Notes: generated by a model not told the origin, from the letters alone. A stretch of DNA of 64,000 nucleotides from Petralouisia muris (GCF_004793545.1 NZ_SRYA01000001.1:62001-126000), one strand, 5' to 3'; positions 52,613-62,650 are shown, counted from the first letter of the stretch. A program made the numbers and translations.

Positions 52613-54082
52613 CTATTTCAATTTTTCAAATAATTGCCTGCACGCTGGGTATATTTCCCGGAACTGCTGATAGCGTTCTTCATACAATGCTGTAAGCTCC
52701 GGTTCTGGTTCTACGGTTTCTTTGATCTTCACAATGGCTTCTGCCGCCTGTTTTGCGGACGCATATTCTTTGCAGGCTACTGCTGCAAGCATGGCTCCGC
52801 CCAAGGCAGGGCCTTCTTCATTTTCCAGCACATCAATTTTCAGATTCAGCACATTTGCAAGAATCCGCTTCCACAGCGGGCTTTTAGCGCCTCCGCCGCA
52901 GATTTTACTCCGTGTAACCGAAATTCCCAAGGACCTGGCAATTTCCAGGGAATCCCGCAGCGCAAACGCCACTCCCTCCAAAACTGCTTGCGTCATATCT
53001 TCCCTTGCCGTATCCATGGTAAGGCCGATAAAGGTTCCTCTTGCATCGGGATCATTGTGGGGAGAACGCTCTCCCATCAAATAAGGCAGGAAATATACAT
53101 GGTTTTCGCCCAGCCTGGTGATTTTCTCCTGCTCTTTTCCATAAGCCTTCGTACCTATGATCTCATCCATCCACCATTTGTTGCAGGAGGCAGCGCTTAA
53201 CATACATCCCATCAGATGATAGCTGCCGTCTGCATGGGCAAAAGAATGCAGCGCATGAAATCTGTCCGCTCCGAATTTTTCCGCCGCAATAAACACTGTG
53301 CCGCTGGTTCCAAGGGAAATGTTGCAGGCGCCGTCCCCCACGGTTCCGGTTCCCACTGCCGCCGCTGCATTGTCTCCCGCTCCTGCCGCAATTACCGTTT
53401 GCTCTGATAAGCCAAGCTTTGCCGCAAGCTCTGGATTCAATGTTCCCGCCGCTTCATAGCTTTCATAAATCCGGGGCAGCCATCCTTCCTGGATTCCGCA
53501 GATTTCGCACATTTCTTGGGACCAGCGCCGATGCTCCACATCAAAAAGCAGCGTGCCGGAAGCGTCTGACACATCCGTACAGTGAACGCCGCTGAGCCGA
53601 TAGGCCAGATAATCCTTGGGCAGCATAATCTTGCGGATTCTGGCAAAATTTTCCGGCTCCTGCCGCTTCATCCACAGGATTTTCGGGGCGGTAAACCCGG
53701 GAAATGAAATATTTGCCGTATATTTCGCCAGAGTTTCCTGCCCGATTTCCTGGTTCAGATAATCGGATTCTTCTGCCGTTCTGCCGTCATTCCACAAAAT
53801 TGCCGGACGGATTACCTTGTCTTCTTCATCCAGAACCACCAGCCCGTGCATTTGGCCCCCAAAGCTGATTCCGGCCACTTGGGATTTGTCGCTTCCCTCC
53901 AGCAGTTCTTCTATTCCTGCTATGGTCTCCTGGTACCAATCTTCCGGATTCTGCTGGGACCACCCCGGCTTCGGAAAGCTGATGGGATATTCCCGGTTTA
54001 CAATCTTTAAAATCCTGCCCTCCCCCTGCATCAGCAGAAGCTTAACCGCAGAAGTTCCAAGATCAATTCCTATGTAATTCAT
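52613..54082 (-). CDS. xylB: Xylulokinase
   Basis: FGGY-family kinase of 489 residues. MNYIGIDLGTSAVKLLL is the N-terminal phosphate loop; GISFGGQMHGLVVLD and LWNDGRTAEE are the sugar-binding region with the catalytic Asp; GGGAKSPLWKRILA is the second nucleotide motif. Most like XylB; D-xylulose or a related pentulose is the substrate. Start 54082 with AAGGAGG. First gene of a two-gene unit with the isomerase-like protein. Confidence 0.92.
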   Translation of the reverse strand: MNYIGIDLGTSAVKLLLMQGEGRILKIVNREYPISFPKPGWSQQNPEDWYQETIAGIEELLEGSDKSQVAGISFGGQMHGLVVLDEEDKVIRPAILWNDGRTAEESDYLNQEIGQETLAKYTANISFPGFTAPKILWMKRQEPENFARIRKIMLPKDYLAYRLSGVHCTDVSDASGTLLFDVEHRRWSQEMCEICGIQEGWLPRIYESYEAAGTLNPELAAKLGLSEQTVIAAGAGDNAAAAVGTGTVGDGACNISLGTSGTVFIAAEKFGADRFHALHSFAHADGSYHLMGCMLSAASCNKWWMDEIIGTKAYGKEQEKITRLGENHVYFLPYLMGERSPHNDPDARGTFIGLTMDTAREDMTQAVLEGVAFALRDSLEIARSLGISVTRSKICGGGAKSPLWKRILANVLNLKIDVLENEEGPALGGAMLAAVACKEYASAKQAAEAIVKIKETVEPEPELTALYEERYQQFREIYPACRQLFEKLK

Positions 54083-54097
54083 GAACTCCTCCTTAAT

Positions 54098-54148
54098 GTG
54101 CACGTGCACGTTTTCTTTCATCATAAACCTGGAAGGATTTTTTTACAA
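54098..54148 (-). promoter_or_regulatory. xylB promoter and downstream operator palindrome
   Basis: TTGTAA (54143-54148), 17 bases, TATGAT (54120-54125) on the minus strand. The perfect 12-bp palindrome GTGCACGTGCAC (54098-54109) lies at about +5 to +16 and could be bound by the divergent LacI protein, blocking initiation. In the gap a second promoter (TTGACT 54267-54272, TATAAT 54292-54297) serves the LacI gene. Confidence 0.65.
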
Positions 54149-54337
54149 CTGCTTTTTTCTCCAAATACAATTTTTATCTATTTTTCCCAAATAATCCATC
54201 TGGAATTTGTGCAATATTTTCAGCTTTCCAAAGCATGGCTGCAGTGACAAAATTTATCCGGCATACTTGACTTCTGAAAATATTCCCGTAATATAATAAC
54301 TGTTCCAAACTACAAAAAGCACCAGGGAGGTATTGCC

Positions 54338-55363
54338 ATGGCAACTATGAAAGAAATTGCGGAACTCTCAGGCGTTTCCAGAGGCACAGTGGATCGTGTC
54401 TTAAATCACCGCGGCTCCGTTCATCCGCAAACCGCAAAACGCATTATGGAAATTGCCCAAGCATTAAATTACCAGCCCAACAAGGCTGGCCTGATACTGG
54501 CTGCCCAGAAGAAAAATCTGAAAATCGGAGTCATCCTTTTTCAGGACGCTAACCCTTTTTTCCAGGAAGTGCTCAAAGGAGTTCACGCGAAAGCGGAAGA
54601 ATTATCCGGCTATAACTGCAAAGCCCTCATCCGCCAGGTCACTTTTGGTGAAAAATGCCAAAAATATGCCATGGAAGAGCTTTTACAAGAAAAAATTCAC
54701 GGACTTGTGATTTCTCCCTTCAACGGGAAAGAAATAGCAGAAAAAATTAATCAGTTTTCTGAATCGGGAATTCCTGTCATTACCACTAATACGGACATTG
54801 CTTCCAGGCGCATCGCCTATGTGGGCAGCAATTATTATCTTTCCGGTCAGACTGCCGCAGGGCTTCTCGGAAGGATGACCTTTGGCCAAACTGAGGTTGG
54901 CATTATCAACGGTTCTTCCCATATCCTCTGCCATACCCAGCGGATCGCCGGATTCACTGAGACCATCCGCAAATTTTATCCCCATATTAAGATTTCAGGA
55001 ATTGTGGAAAATCATGACGACGACAGAGAAAGCTATGAGAAAACCAAAGAACTCCTTATCCGGCGCCCTGGAATCAACGCTCTGTATTTTACAGCGGCAG
55101 GCGTTTTCGGAGGATGCCAGGCTGTGCTTTCTCTGGGCCTTTCCGAAAAAATAAAAATTTTTACATATGATAATGTGAAAACCACAGCAGAGCTTGTGAA
55201 AGACGGCGTAATCACAGCAACCATCTGCCAGCAGCCTTTCCTGCAGGGATACCGTCCTCTGGAGCTGCTTTCCCGGTATCTGCTGGAGGGCATTCTGCCG
55301 GAAAAAGAATTTTATTACACGGACATCGACATCCGAATCAGGGAAAATATAGAAACAGATTAA
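54338..55363 (+). CDS. LacI-family regulator with periplasmic-binding-like sensor
   Basis: A 341-residue regulator. N-terminal helix-turn-helix MATMKEIAELSGVSRGTVDR, then a hinge (LNYQPNKAGLILA) and a ribose-binding-like domain (IGVILFQDANPFFQEVLKGV to the C-terminus). The peripla_BP_4 pattern fits a monosaccharide effector. Divergent from xylB; likely controls it and the isomerase gene. GGGAGG six bases before ATG. Confidence 0.92.
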   Translation: MATMKEIAELSGVSRGTVDRVLNHRGSVHPQTAKRIMEIAQALNYQPNKAGLILAAQKKNLKIGVILFQDANPFFQEVLKGVHAKAEELSGYNCKALIRQVTFGEKCQKYAMEELLQEKIHGLVISPFNGKEIAEKINQFSESGIPVITTNTDIASRRIAYVGSNYYLSGQTAAGLLGRMTFGQTEVGIINGSSHILCHTQRIAGFTETIRKFYPHIKISGIVENHDDDRESYEKTKELLIRRPGINALYFTAAGVFGGCQAVLSLGLSEKIKIFTYDNVKTTAELVKDGVITATICQQPFLQGYRPLELLSRYLLEGILPEKEFYYTDIDIRIRENIETD

Positions 55364-55463
55364 GCCGGGAACCTGCATTTGGATTCCCGGCTTACGTTAC
55401 CGTTGCTCTTCCTTCAGATCCCCGGCTTATCCTACACTTGTTCTTCTTTGGGATTCCCGGCCT
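55361..55463 (+). repeat. Hairpin and degenerate 35-bp repeats after the LacI gene
   Basis: The stop codon begins an 11-bp perfect stem, TAAGCCGGGAA (55361-55371) with TTCCCGGCTTA (55384-55394). GATYCCCGGCYT-like copies recur at 55382, 55417 and 55452, 35 bp apart. Any of them could pair with the single GCCGGGA arm. There is no T-run, so this is perhaps a degenerate tandem repeat with 3'-end function. Confidence 0.5.
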
Positions 55464-55466
55464 CTC

Positions 55467-56828
55467 TTACTGCTGCCCGTCATATTCTCTCGTAATATCT
55501 TTCAGCCACCGGAAACTTTTATAATGGCGGTACACCACGGGAATTTTCCAGAATTCATCCAGACACAGGACAAAATACACTGCCATAGGCGGCAGCTTTA
55601 ACACAAACGCCGCCAGAATTCCCAGAGGCACGCTGACGAACCACATGTCAACAATATCGCAAATCATTCCGAATTTGGAGTCCCCGCCTGCCCGGAAAAT
55701 TCCTGCAATCAGCAAGGTATTCATCGCCTGCCCCACTACATAATAAGAACTGATCAGCAGCATATGATTCAAATACCCCGTCGCCCGATCTGACAAATGG
55801 AAAAAGTAAAAAACGCCTGGACGGATCAGCAGCAGGAATATTCCTGTGAGAACTCCTATCGCTAATGTTACATAACAGGATCTTCTGGCGTCCCGTTTTG
55901 CCAGTTCCAGTTTTCCCTCGCCAATCTCAATTCCCAGCAGTACAGAAGCGCCTGCTCCCAGGGCAAAGCAGAGAATTGTACACAGATTGCGCACTGTGGA
56001 AGCCACCGAACTTGCCGCCACCACATCTGCATTTAATCGCCCCATAATGGCAGAATACATAGAAAACGCCACTGTCCAGGCACAGTCATTGATCAAAGCA
56101 GGAACCGCATATTTCACAAAATCCTGAAACAGCAGCCGATGACTTCCAAACATAATCCTTGGATCGATTCGAAATACTTTTCCCCGAAGGGCGTCCAAAA
56201 GGCACAGCAGCAGCTCCAGCACCCGGGCCGTTACCGTTCCTATTGCCACGCCGAGAACGCCCAGCTTCGGCGCGCCGCCAATCCCGAAAATAAAAACTGC
56301 ATTCAACGCAATATTCATTAAGAGAGCCGTCGTACTGATCACCGTGCTTAACCTGGCCCGCTCCATACTCCGCAAAGCGCAGAGATACACCTGGGAAAAA
56401 CTCATACACACGTAAGAAACGCCGATGACCTTGAGATATCCGGCTCCAATGGAAATCAAGGTCTCATCATTGGTATAAATCCCCATCAGCGCTTTTGGCG
56501 CCGCCACTGCGCCTATAGCCAGAACTGCTGTAATCACAGCTGCAATTTTCATGGCAATTCCCATGACTGCCTGAATGGAATTGGTATCTTTTTTCCCCCA
56601 GTATTGGGAGGCCAGCATAGTAACGCCGGAGGAAATTCCAAAAAACACTCCCGATAATAAAAACTGGAACTGGTTTGCCAGTGATACTGCGGACAATTCC
56701 GTCTGCCCCACATAGCCCAGCATAAATACATCTGCAGAATTTACTGCACTGGTAATAAAGTTCTGTACCGTAATCGGTATCACTAAAGATGCAAGGGCCC
56801 GGTAGAATCTCCTGCTCTCTGTTTTCAT
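55467..56828 (-). CDS. MATE-family efflux transporter
   Basis: A 453-residue, twelve-segment transporter using Na+ or H+ gradients. The start MKTESRRFYRALASLVIPIT is typical of MATE proteins, with VNSADVFMLGYVGQTELSAV in the first segment pair. Start 56828 follows GGGAGGAAG. Substrate is unknown (drugs or organic cations are usual). No regulator gene adjoins it. Confidence 0.92.
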   Translation of the reverse strand: MKTESRRFYRALASLVIPITVQNFITSAVNSADVFMLGYVGQTELSAVSLANQFQFLLSGVFFGISSGVTMLASQYWGKKDTNSIQAVMGIAMKIAAVITAVLAIGAVAAPKALMGIYTNDETLISIGAGYLKVIGVSYVCMSFSQVYLCALRSMERARLSTVISTTALLMNIALNAVFIFGIGGAPKLGVLGVAIGTVTARVLELLLCLLDALRGKVFRIDPRIMFGSHRLLFQDFVKYAVPALINDCAWTVAFSMYSAIMGRLNADVVAASSVASTVRNLCTILCFALGAGASVLLGIEIGEGKLELAKRDARRSCYVTLAIGVLTGIFLLLIRPGVFYFFHLSDRATGYLNHMLLISSYYVVGQAMNTLLIAGIFRAGGDSKFGMICDIVDMWFVSVPLGILAAFVLKLPPMAVYFVLCLDEFWKIPVVYRHYKSFRWLKDITREYDGQQ

Positions 56829-56892
56829 TTTCTTCCTCCCTTTCCAAATACGCCCGTAAACCAAATGATTTGCCGGCAGCCTCTATTATTTC

Positions 56893-56970
56893 AAAAAAGC
56901 AACAAAGTCCCCTGAGTCTTCGGAATTATCTGAAATTTATTGATAAATTCCGAAAACTTCAGGGAACTTT
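56893..56970 (-). terminator. Terminator of the thiN-ychF end
   Basis: An inverted repeat of 24-25 bases with one bulge and two G-U pairs (56904-56927 with 56946-56970, 18-base loop) is followed on the minus strand by six T residues. It ends transcription after ychF. Confidence 0.88.
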
Positions 56971-57004
56971 TCTTCAGAAACAAGCATATCTTTTGGCACA
57001 GATT

Positions 57005-58102
57005 CTACACATTAAACCGGAACAGAATCACATCTCCGTCTTTTACCACGTATTCCTTCCCTTCCAGTCCTACCAGCCCTTTTTCCTTTGCCGCAGAAAG
57101 GGAGCCGCAATCCAATAAATCCAGATAATTCACCACCTCAGCCCGGATGAATCCCCGTTCAAAGTCTGAATGGATCTTCCCTGCCGCCTGAGGCGCTTTC
57201 GTACCTTTTTTGATGGTCCATGCCCGCGTTTCGTCTTCCCCCGAGGTCAGATAGCTAATCAGCCCAAGCAGGCTGTAGCTTGCCTTGATTAATTTTTCCA
57301 AACCGGACTCCTGTAAGCCCAGTTCCTCCAGAAACATTGCCTTTTCTTCCTCATCCAGCTCTGCAATCTCCTGCTCAATCTGCGCGCAGATCACAAAAAC
57401 CTCGCAATCTTCCTCCTTGGCGTTTGCCCGGACTTCCTGCACAAATGCATTTCCGGCAGCCTCGTCTGCCAGGTCATCTTCTTTCACATTCGCCGCATAT
57501 ATCACCGGCTTTGCCGTCAGAAGATTATAGCCTGAGAACCAAAGCTCCTCGTCTTCATCCTCCAGCTCAAAGGTCTTCGCCAGCTTCCCGTCCTCTAAAT
57601 GCGCTTTCACCCGCTCTAAAAGCTTCAGTTCTTTGGCAAGGGTCTTGTCCATTCTGGCACCCTTGCTGGTCTTGGCAATCCGCCGTTCCAAAATCTCAAT
57701 ATCGGAAAAAATCAATTCCAGATTGATGGTTTCAATATCCCGCACCGGATTAATACTTCCGTCCACATGGACAATATTGCTGTCCTCAAAACAGCGCACT
57801 ACATGGACAATAGCGTCCACTTCACGGATATTGGACAGAAACTGGTTGCCCAGCCCTTCGCCTTTGCTGGCTCCCTTTACCAATCCGGCAATGTCTACAA
57901 ATTCAATGACAGCCGGGGTCACTTTCTTAGACTGGTATAAGTCCCCCAGCTTCTTTAACCGTTCATCCGGCACCGTTACAATCCCTACATTGGGATCTAT
58001 GGTGCAGAAGGGATAATTTGCTGACTCTGCTCCCGCTTTTGTCAATGAATTAAATAATGTGCTTTTTCCTACATTGGGCAAACCCACGATTCCTAGTTTC
58101 AT
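57005..58102 (-). CDS. ychF: Redox-regulated ATPase YchF
   Basis: OBG-family P-loop ATPase of 365 residues. GLPNVGKSTLFNSLTKAGA is the Walker A; VDIAGLVKGASKGEGLGNQF is Switch II; the G4 site NVKEDD-like differs from NKxD as in this ATP-specific family. C-terminal TGS domain (LDCGSLSAAKEKG). Start MKLGIVGLPN (58102); the longer frame has 52 implausible residues. 152 bases after thiN. Confidence 0.95.
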   Translation of the reverse strand: MKLGIVGLPNVGKSTLFNSLTKAGAESANYPFCTIDPNVGIVTVPDERLKKLGDLYQSKKVTPAVIEFVDIAGLVKGASKGEGLGNQFLSNIREVDAIVHVVRCFEDSNIVHVDGSINPVRDIETINLELIFSDIEILERRIAKTSKGARMDKTLAKELKLLERVKAHLEDGKLAKTFELEDEDEELWFSGYNLLTAKPVIYAANVKEDDLADEAAGNAFVQEVRANAKEEDCEVFVICAQIEQEIAELDEEEKAMFLEELGLQESGLEKLIKASYSLLGLISYLTSGEDETRAWTIKKGTKAPQAAGKIHSDFERGFIRAEVVNYLDLLDCGSLSAAKEKGLVGLEGKEYVVKDGDVILFRFNV

Positions 58103-58254
58103 TTCTGATGATACCTGTCCGAAAATCCTTATATTTAAAGGGTTTTCGCCTTTCTCTATATTTTTACTGCACAATCCGCCACTTTTGAAGCTTGGCATCG
58201 GAACAAAGTCCCTGTCTTTTAGAGCATCGAACGCCTTTTGTACATGCAGCCCCG

Positions 58255-58908
58255 TCAATCCTTAGATTCCACCACAAGCAGCGCTCCATCCCGAAAAGAA
58301 ATTTCCGCCTGTTCCTCCACAATCTCATTGCTGACTCCAAGAGAATGATAACATTCCAGCGTAAAATCCTCCACCAGATACTTAAAACCCTTCAGGGTAA
58401 GTCCTGTCACCTGAGGCGTAAAGGGAAGCAGGGACACATAATCCCCGTACTGTTCCTCTCTGCGGAGCACAAACCCTTTCTGCACCATCCGTATCCGGTT
58501 ATTGGCGTCTGCAATGAAAGCTTCCACTCCCTGCTTCATGGCCATGCCAAGAAGATGGATATTTCCAAGCGCATGATCCATCCTGGAACCGGTAGCGCCC
58601 AGAATATGTATCCTATTACATCCCTGTTCTATGGCAGTTCTGACTGCAAGCTCCGTGTCCGTTTCATCTTTTTCCGGCTGAAACCGCAAAATCTTTGGCC
58701 TGCCCTTCTCCATTTCTGTAAACTTCCGCAAAATCCCAGGATTAACAGAATCAAAATCCCCCACAATAAAATCCGGCGCCATCACCTTTCGGTAGAAAAA
58801 TCCCATTCCCGCATCTACAGCAATCGTAAGGTCAAAATGATGTTCGTTCATATAAGAAAGCGCAAAAACGTCTCCCAGACGCCCTCCGCTGATAATCAAT
58901 GCTTCCAT
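58255..58908 (-). CDS. thiN: Thiamine diphosphokinase
   Basis: Transfers pyrophosphate from ATP to thiamine. It is 217 residues: IAVDAGMGFFYRKVMAPDFI, VGDFDSVNPG, PEKDETDTELAVRTA and HILGATGSRMDHALGN are the family motifs. Nineteen bases after rpe; a common neighbour of rpe and rsgA in Firmicutes. Start by GAGGGAAGAT. Confidence 0.93.
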   Translation of the reverse strand: MEALIISGGRLGDVFALSYMNEHHFDLTIAVDAGMGFFYRKVMAPDFIVGDFDSVNPGILRKFTEMEKGRPKILRFQPEKDETDTELAVRTAIEQGCNRIHILGATGSRMDHALGNIHLLGMAMKQGVEAFIADANNRIRMVQKGFVLRREEQYGDYVSLLPFTPQVTGLTLKGFKYLVEDFTLECYHSLGVSNEIVEEQAEISFRDGALLVVESKD

Positions 58909-58927
58909 ATCTTCCCTCAGTTAAAAA

Positions 58928-59578
58928 TTATTTCATCAATTCTCGAAATCTTCTTACATTTTCAGAGATATCTCCCTGAAAAACTGCGCTTCCTGACACA
59001 ATCACATTGGCTCCGGCCTTCAAAATCTCTTCTACATTGGACAGCGTAACCCCGCCGTCCACCTCGATGTCTGTATTCAGTCCTCTCTCCTCAATGATAT
59101 GCCTCAGTTCACGGATCTTCTCAAAGGAATAGGGAATAAATTTCTGCCCGCCGAATCCTGGGTTTACCGTCATCAGCAGCACCATATCCAAACTGGGTAA
59201 AATGTATTCCAGCACACTCAGACTGGTTGCCGGATTCAGCGCCACTGCCGGCCGGATTCCCTTTTCCCGAATAGTTTCCACCGTCCGATCCAGATGAACA
59301 CACGCCTCCGCATGAACGGTAATCATATCCGCTCCGCAGTCTGCAAATTCCTGAATATAGCGAATCGGCTCCTCCACCATCAGATGCACATCAAAAATTC
59401 TGCCGCTGCAGGGGCGGATGGACTGAATCAACGGCATGCCAAAAGAAATACTGGGCACAAAAGCCCCGTCCATCACATCAATATGCACATATTCTGCCCC
59501 CGCTTCGTCAATGGCCCGAAGCTGTTCCCCCAACCTTGAAAAATCGGCTGCCAATATAGACGGTGATAAATAATTCAT
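58928..59578 (-). CDS. rpe: Ribulose-phosphate 3-epimerase
   Basis: Pentose phosphate enzyme of 216 residues, TIM barrel. SPSILAADFSRLGEQL, VHIDVMDGAFVPSISFG (catalytic Asp and metal His), MTVNPGFGGQKFI and EVDGGVTLSNV are diagnostic. Follows rsgA with a 38-base gap. Confidence 0.96.
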   Translation of the reverse strand: MNYLSPSILAADFSRLGEQLRAIDEAGAEYVHIDVMDGAFVPSISFGMPLIQSIRPCSGRIFDVHLMVEEPIRYIQEFADCGADMITVHAEACVHLDRTVETIREKGIRPAVALNPATSLSVLEYILPSLDMVLLMTVNPGFGGQKFIPYSFEKIRELRHIIEERGLNTDIEVDGGVTLSNVEEILKAGANVIVSGSAVFQGDISENVRRFRELMK

Positions 59579-59616
59579 ATCCTTCTCCTTTGATTTATAA
59601 TTGTTAATTTATATGT

Positions 59617-60495
59617 CTAATACTTCCTGACATTTTTTAATTCTTCATAAAACATGACATAATCCTCATACCGGACAGGGCTGAGCACTCCCTCCTCCAA
59701 GGCCTGCTTCACGCTGCAGTCCGGCTCATGGGTATGGCTGCACCCCTGAAACCGGCAGCAGGGCTCATATTTCTTAAATTCCCGAAAATATGTCTGCAGG
59801 TTTTGCTGTTCGATTCCTGTCAAATAAATGGAACTGAACCCGGGCGTGTCCATAATAAACGTCTGATCCTGAATATAAATCAGCTGGGAATGGCGGGTGG
59901 TATGCTTCCCCCGTTCAATTTTCTCACTGATGTCCCCGGTTTCCATTTGAACCTTAGACTGCAGCAAATTGATAATGGAAGACTTTCCCACGCCAGAAGG
60001 TCCTGCCACTGTGGTGGTTTTTTGGTCTAACACTCCCAAAAGCTCCTCTATCCCCTGTTCTTTCTTTGCGCTGACAACCAGAACTTCATAGCCGCAGCCT
60101 TCATAAATCCCCCGGAGCCTGGCAAGCTCCTCTTCCTCTGCCAGATCCTGCTTATTAAAACAGATCACCGTCTCTACCTGCTGCTGTTCCATCATAACCA
60201 GAAACCGATCCAACAGGTTGAAATTGGGCTTCGGCCTGTCTGCCGAAAAAATCACAAGAGCCTGATCAATATTTGCCACAGCCGGACGGATTAACTCATT
60301 TTTCCGTTCCAGTATCCTGACAATATTACCGGTTTTTTCCTCCTGGCTGATGGCTTCCATCTCAACATGATCCCCCACCAGAGGCTTTATTTTCTCTTTT
60401 CTGAAAATTCCTTTTGCCTTACATTCGAAGATTCCGGCTTCTGCTGTATATACATAGTAGAAACCGGCAATCCCTTTGATAATTTTTCCCTGCAT
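59617..60495 (-). CDS. rsgA: Ribosome small subunit-dependent GTPase A
   Basis: Circularly permuted GTPase that helps 30S maturation, 292 residues. N-terminal OB domain; G4 CFNKQDL precedes G1 GPSGVGKSSIINLL; G3 DTPGFSSI. C-terminal zinc motif CRFQGCSHTHEPDC. Start ATG 60495 by AGGAAG; the alternative TTG lies two codons upstream. Confidence 0.95.
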   Translation of the reverse strand: MQGKIIKGIAGFYYVYTAEAGIFECKAKGIFRKEKIKPLVGDHVEMEAISQEEKTGNIVRILERKNELIRPAVANIDQALVIFSADRPKPNFNLLDRFLVMMEQQQVETVICFNKQDLAEEEELARLRGIYEGCGYEVLVVSAKKEQGIEELLGVLDQKTTTVAGPSGVGKSSIINLLQSKVQMETGDISEKIERGKHTTRHSQLIYIQDQTFIMDTPGFSSIYLTGIEQQNLQTYFREFKKYEPCCRFQGCSHTHEPDCSVKQALEEGVLSPVRYEDYVMFYEELKNVRKY

Positions 60496-60559
60496 ATGCA
60501 ACTTCCTGTATCATTCCCTGCTAATGAAGCGTTCTGCCATTATCTGACCTGACTGCCCC

Positions 60560-62650
60560 TTAATTCTGCGTGAATCCAACGCCATCAATGGTGGTCTGAT
60601 CCGTTTCCGTAATCTCCGCATCATCCTCGTCCCGATAAGTCCACTCCCAGTCAATCACAAAATATCCCTCGCTGCAGTTTTCAATATTCGATGCATTTAC
60701 CGTAAACGGGAAAGAAGTAGCCGTCCAGCTGTTGATTGCATCATTTCCTTCTGATTTAAACAGGGTAATCTTCGCCTCCACCCGGATAGCGTCTACCGGG
60801 ATGCTTCTGGGAAGATCAATACTGTAATTATTCAGAGAATAATACTGGGTTGTGATCTTTTTGCCTAAACTTATGGTCAGTGTTACCTGGGTTCCCTTTT
60901 CCACCATCTTACCTGGGGCAATGCTCTGTCCCATCACATACCCTTCCGGTATTTCATCGCTATAATCCGAAGAAGTGCTTGCAACTGTGATTCCAGCCGC
61001 TTCCATTTCTGCCCTTGCTTCTGCCTCCGGCTTATTCCATACATCCGGCATATTAATGGTTTCTCTTCCCTTGCTTAACATCACGGTGACCGTATCTCCC
61101 TTTTTCACTTTGGCGCCTGCCTCCGGACTCTGGGAAATCACCTGATCATTGGGAATGGAATCGTCAAACTGGTAATCAAACACCGGCACCAGACCGGCAT
61201 TGCGCAAAGTAGTTTCCGCATCGCCTTTTGCCCTGCCTTTTACATCCGGTGTGTCAAATTCTCCTGCACCGCTGCTGATGATGACCCGGATTGTGGTGTT
61301 TTTCTCCACCATGGCTCCTTTTTCTTCACTCTGGGATACAATCTGTCCTTCCGGATATTCCTCGGAGGATTCTTCCCCGCCTTTTTCAATTCCAAGGTGG
61401 ATCTTATTCACAACATCCCTGGCCTCATCTATGGTATAGCCTCTCAAATCGGGCATTTCCACTTTCTCGGATTCTTCTTCCTTATCCACCTCTTCCTTAT
61501 CCACCTCTTCTTCTATCTCCGTTTTTTTCTCCCCCTCTTTCTCTCCGCCTCCGAACTTAAAAAGCCCCAGAAAGCTTCCGCCGATGTAGATGATAATTGC
61601 AACAATAACAACCGCCGCCACAATTCCCATTATGGTAACTGCTTTCTCCATTTTGGGATTCAAAAACCCCTCGTCTTCCTCCTCTTCTTCCTCGTCTTCC
61701 TCCTCTTCTTCCAGCTCTTCCTGATAATAAATATTTCTGGTTTGCTGCTTGATGCTTTCCACCTCTTCCGACTTCATAACCCTTGTTTTATCCTGCTGTC
61801 CAAGAGGAACCATCACCACAAAATCTTCATCCGGGCTGATTAACGCCTTTTTCAAATCAATCAGCAAATCACTGATACTGTCATATCGCCTGTCTGGGCT
61901 TTTCTGAGTACATTTCAAAATAATCTTTTCCATACTGATGGGAAGATTGGGGGCATAGGCGCTGGGCGCCACCATTTCCTCCTGCAGATGCTGAATCGCC
62001 ACCGCCACCGTGGATTCCCCATCATAGGGCACCCGGCCGGTTACCATTTCATACATTACAATTCCAAGAGAATAAATATCGCTTTTCCCATCTACAAAAC
62101 CATTTCTGGCCTGCTCCGGGGAAGCATAATGCACCGATCCCATCACGTCTGAACTGATGGTATTATTGGTTGCCGCCTTGGCAATTCCGAAATCCGTTAC
62201 TTTTACTTTCCCTTCGGTGGAAATAATAATGTTCTGAGGCTTAATGTCGCGGTGAATAATATGCTTATTATGCGCCGCCTCAATTCCTCTGCCAACCTGA
62301 ATGGCAATGCTGACCGCCTCCTTGAAGGAAAGCTGTCCTTTCTTCTCTATATAAGTTTTGAGCGTAATTCCCTCCACATATTCCATCACAATATAATGAA
62401 TGGAATTCTCGCTTCCAACATCATAAATATTTACAATATTCGGATGTTCCAGACCTGCCGCTGACTGGGCTTCCGTGCGGAATTTGGTTACAAAATTCAC
62501 ATCATCTGAAAATTCCTGTTTCAGAACCTTAATTCCCACAAAACGTCCCAGGGTATGATCCTTCGCTTTATATACATCGGACATTCCTCCGCTTCCTGCT
62601 TTTCCTACTATTTCATATCTGTCTGCAAGATAGACTCCTTCTTTTAACAT
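60560..62650 (-). CDS. prkC: PASTA-domain Ser/Thr protein kinase
   Basis: Membrane kinase of 696 residues that senses peptidoglycan fragments. Kinase motifs GKAGSGGMSDVY, IIHRDIKPQNIII and TDFGIAKAA at residues 10-270. A very acidic Glu/Asp-rich linker follows, then a membrane helix (IMGIVAAVVIVAIIIYIG), three PASTA repeats (about residues 400-600) and an extra C-terminal domain of some 90 residues. Overlaps prpC by seven bases. Confidence 0.95.
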   Translation of the reverse strand: MLKEGVYLADRYEIVGKAGSGGMSDVYKAKDHTLGRFVGIKVLKQEFSDDVNFVTKFRTEAQSAAGLEHPNIVNIYDVGSENSIHYIVMEYVEGITLKTYIEKKGQLSFKEAVSIAIQVGRGIEAAHNKHIIHRDIKPQNIIISTEGKVKVTDFGIAKAATNNTISSDVMGSVHYASPEQARNGFVDGKSDIYSLGIVMYEMVTGRVPYDGESTVAVAIQHLQEEMVAPSAYAPNLPISMEKIILKCTQKSPDRRYDSISDLLIDLKKALISPDEDFVVMVPLGQQDKTRVMKSEEVESIKQQTRNIYYQEELEEEEEDEEEEEEDEGFLNPKMEKAVTIMGIVAAVVIVAIIIYIGGSFLGLFKFGGGEKEGEKKTEIEEEVDKEEVDKEEESEKVEMPDLRGYTIDEARDVVNKIHLGIEKGGEESSEEYPEGQIVSQSEEKGAMVEKNTTIRVIISSGAGEFDTPDVKGRAKGDAETTLRNAGLVPVFDYQFDDSIPNDQVISQSPEAGAKVKKGDTVTVMLSKGRETINMPDVWNKPEAEARAEMEAAGITVASTSSDYSDEIPEGYVMGQSIAPGKMVEKGTQVTLTISLGKKITTQYYSLNNYSIDLPRSIPVDAIRVEAKITLFKSEGNDAINSWTATSFPFTVNASNIENCSEGYFVIDWEWTYRDEDDAEITETDQTTIDGVGFTQN

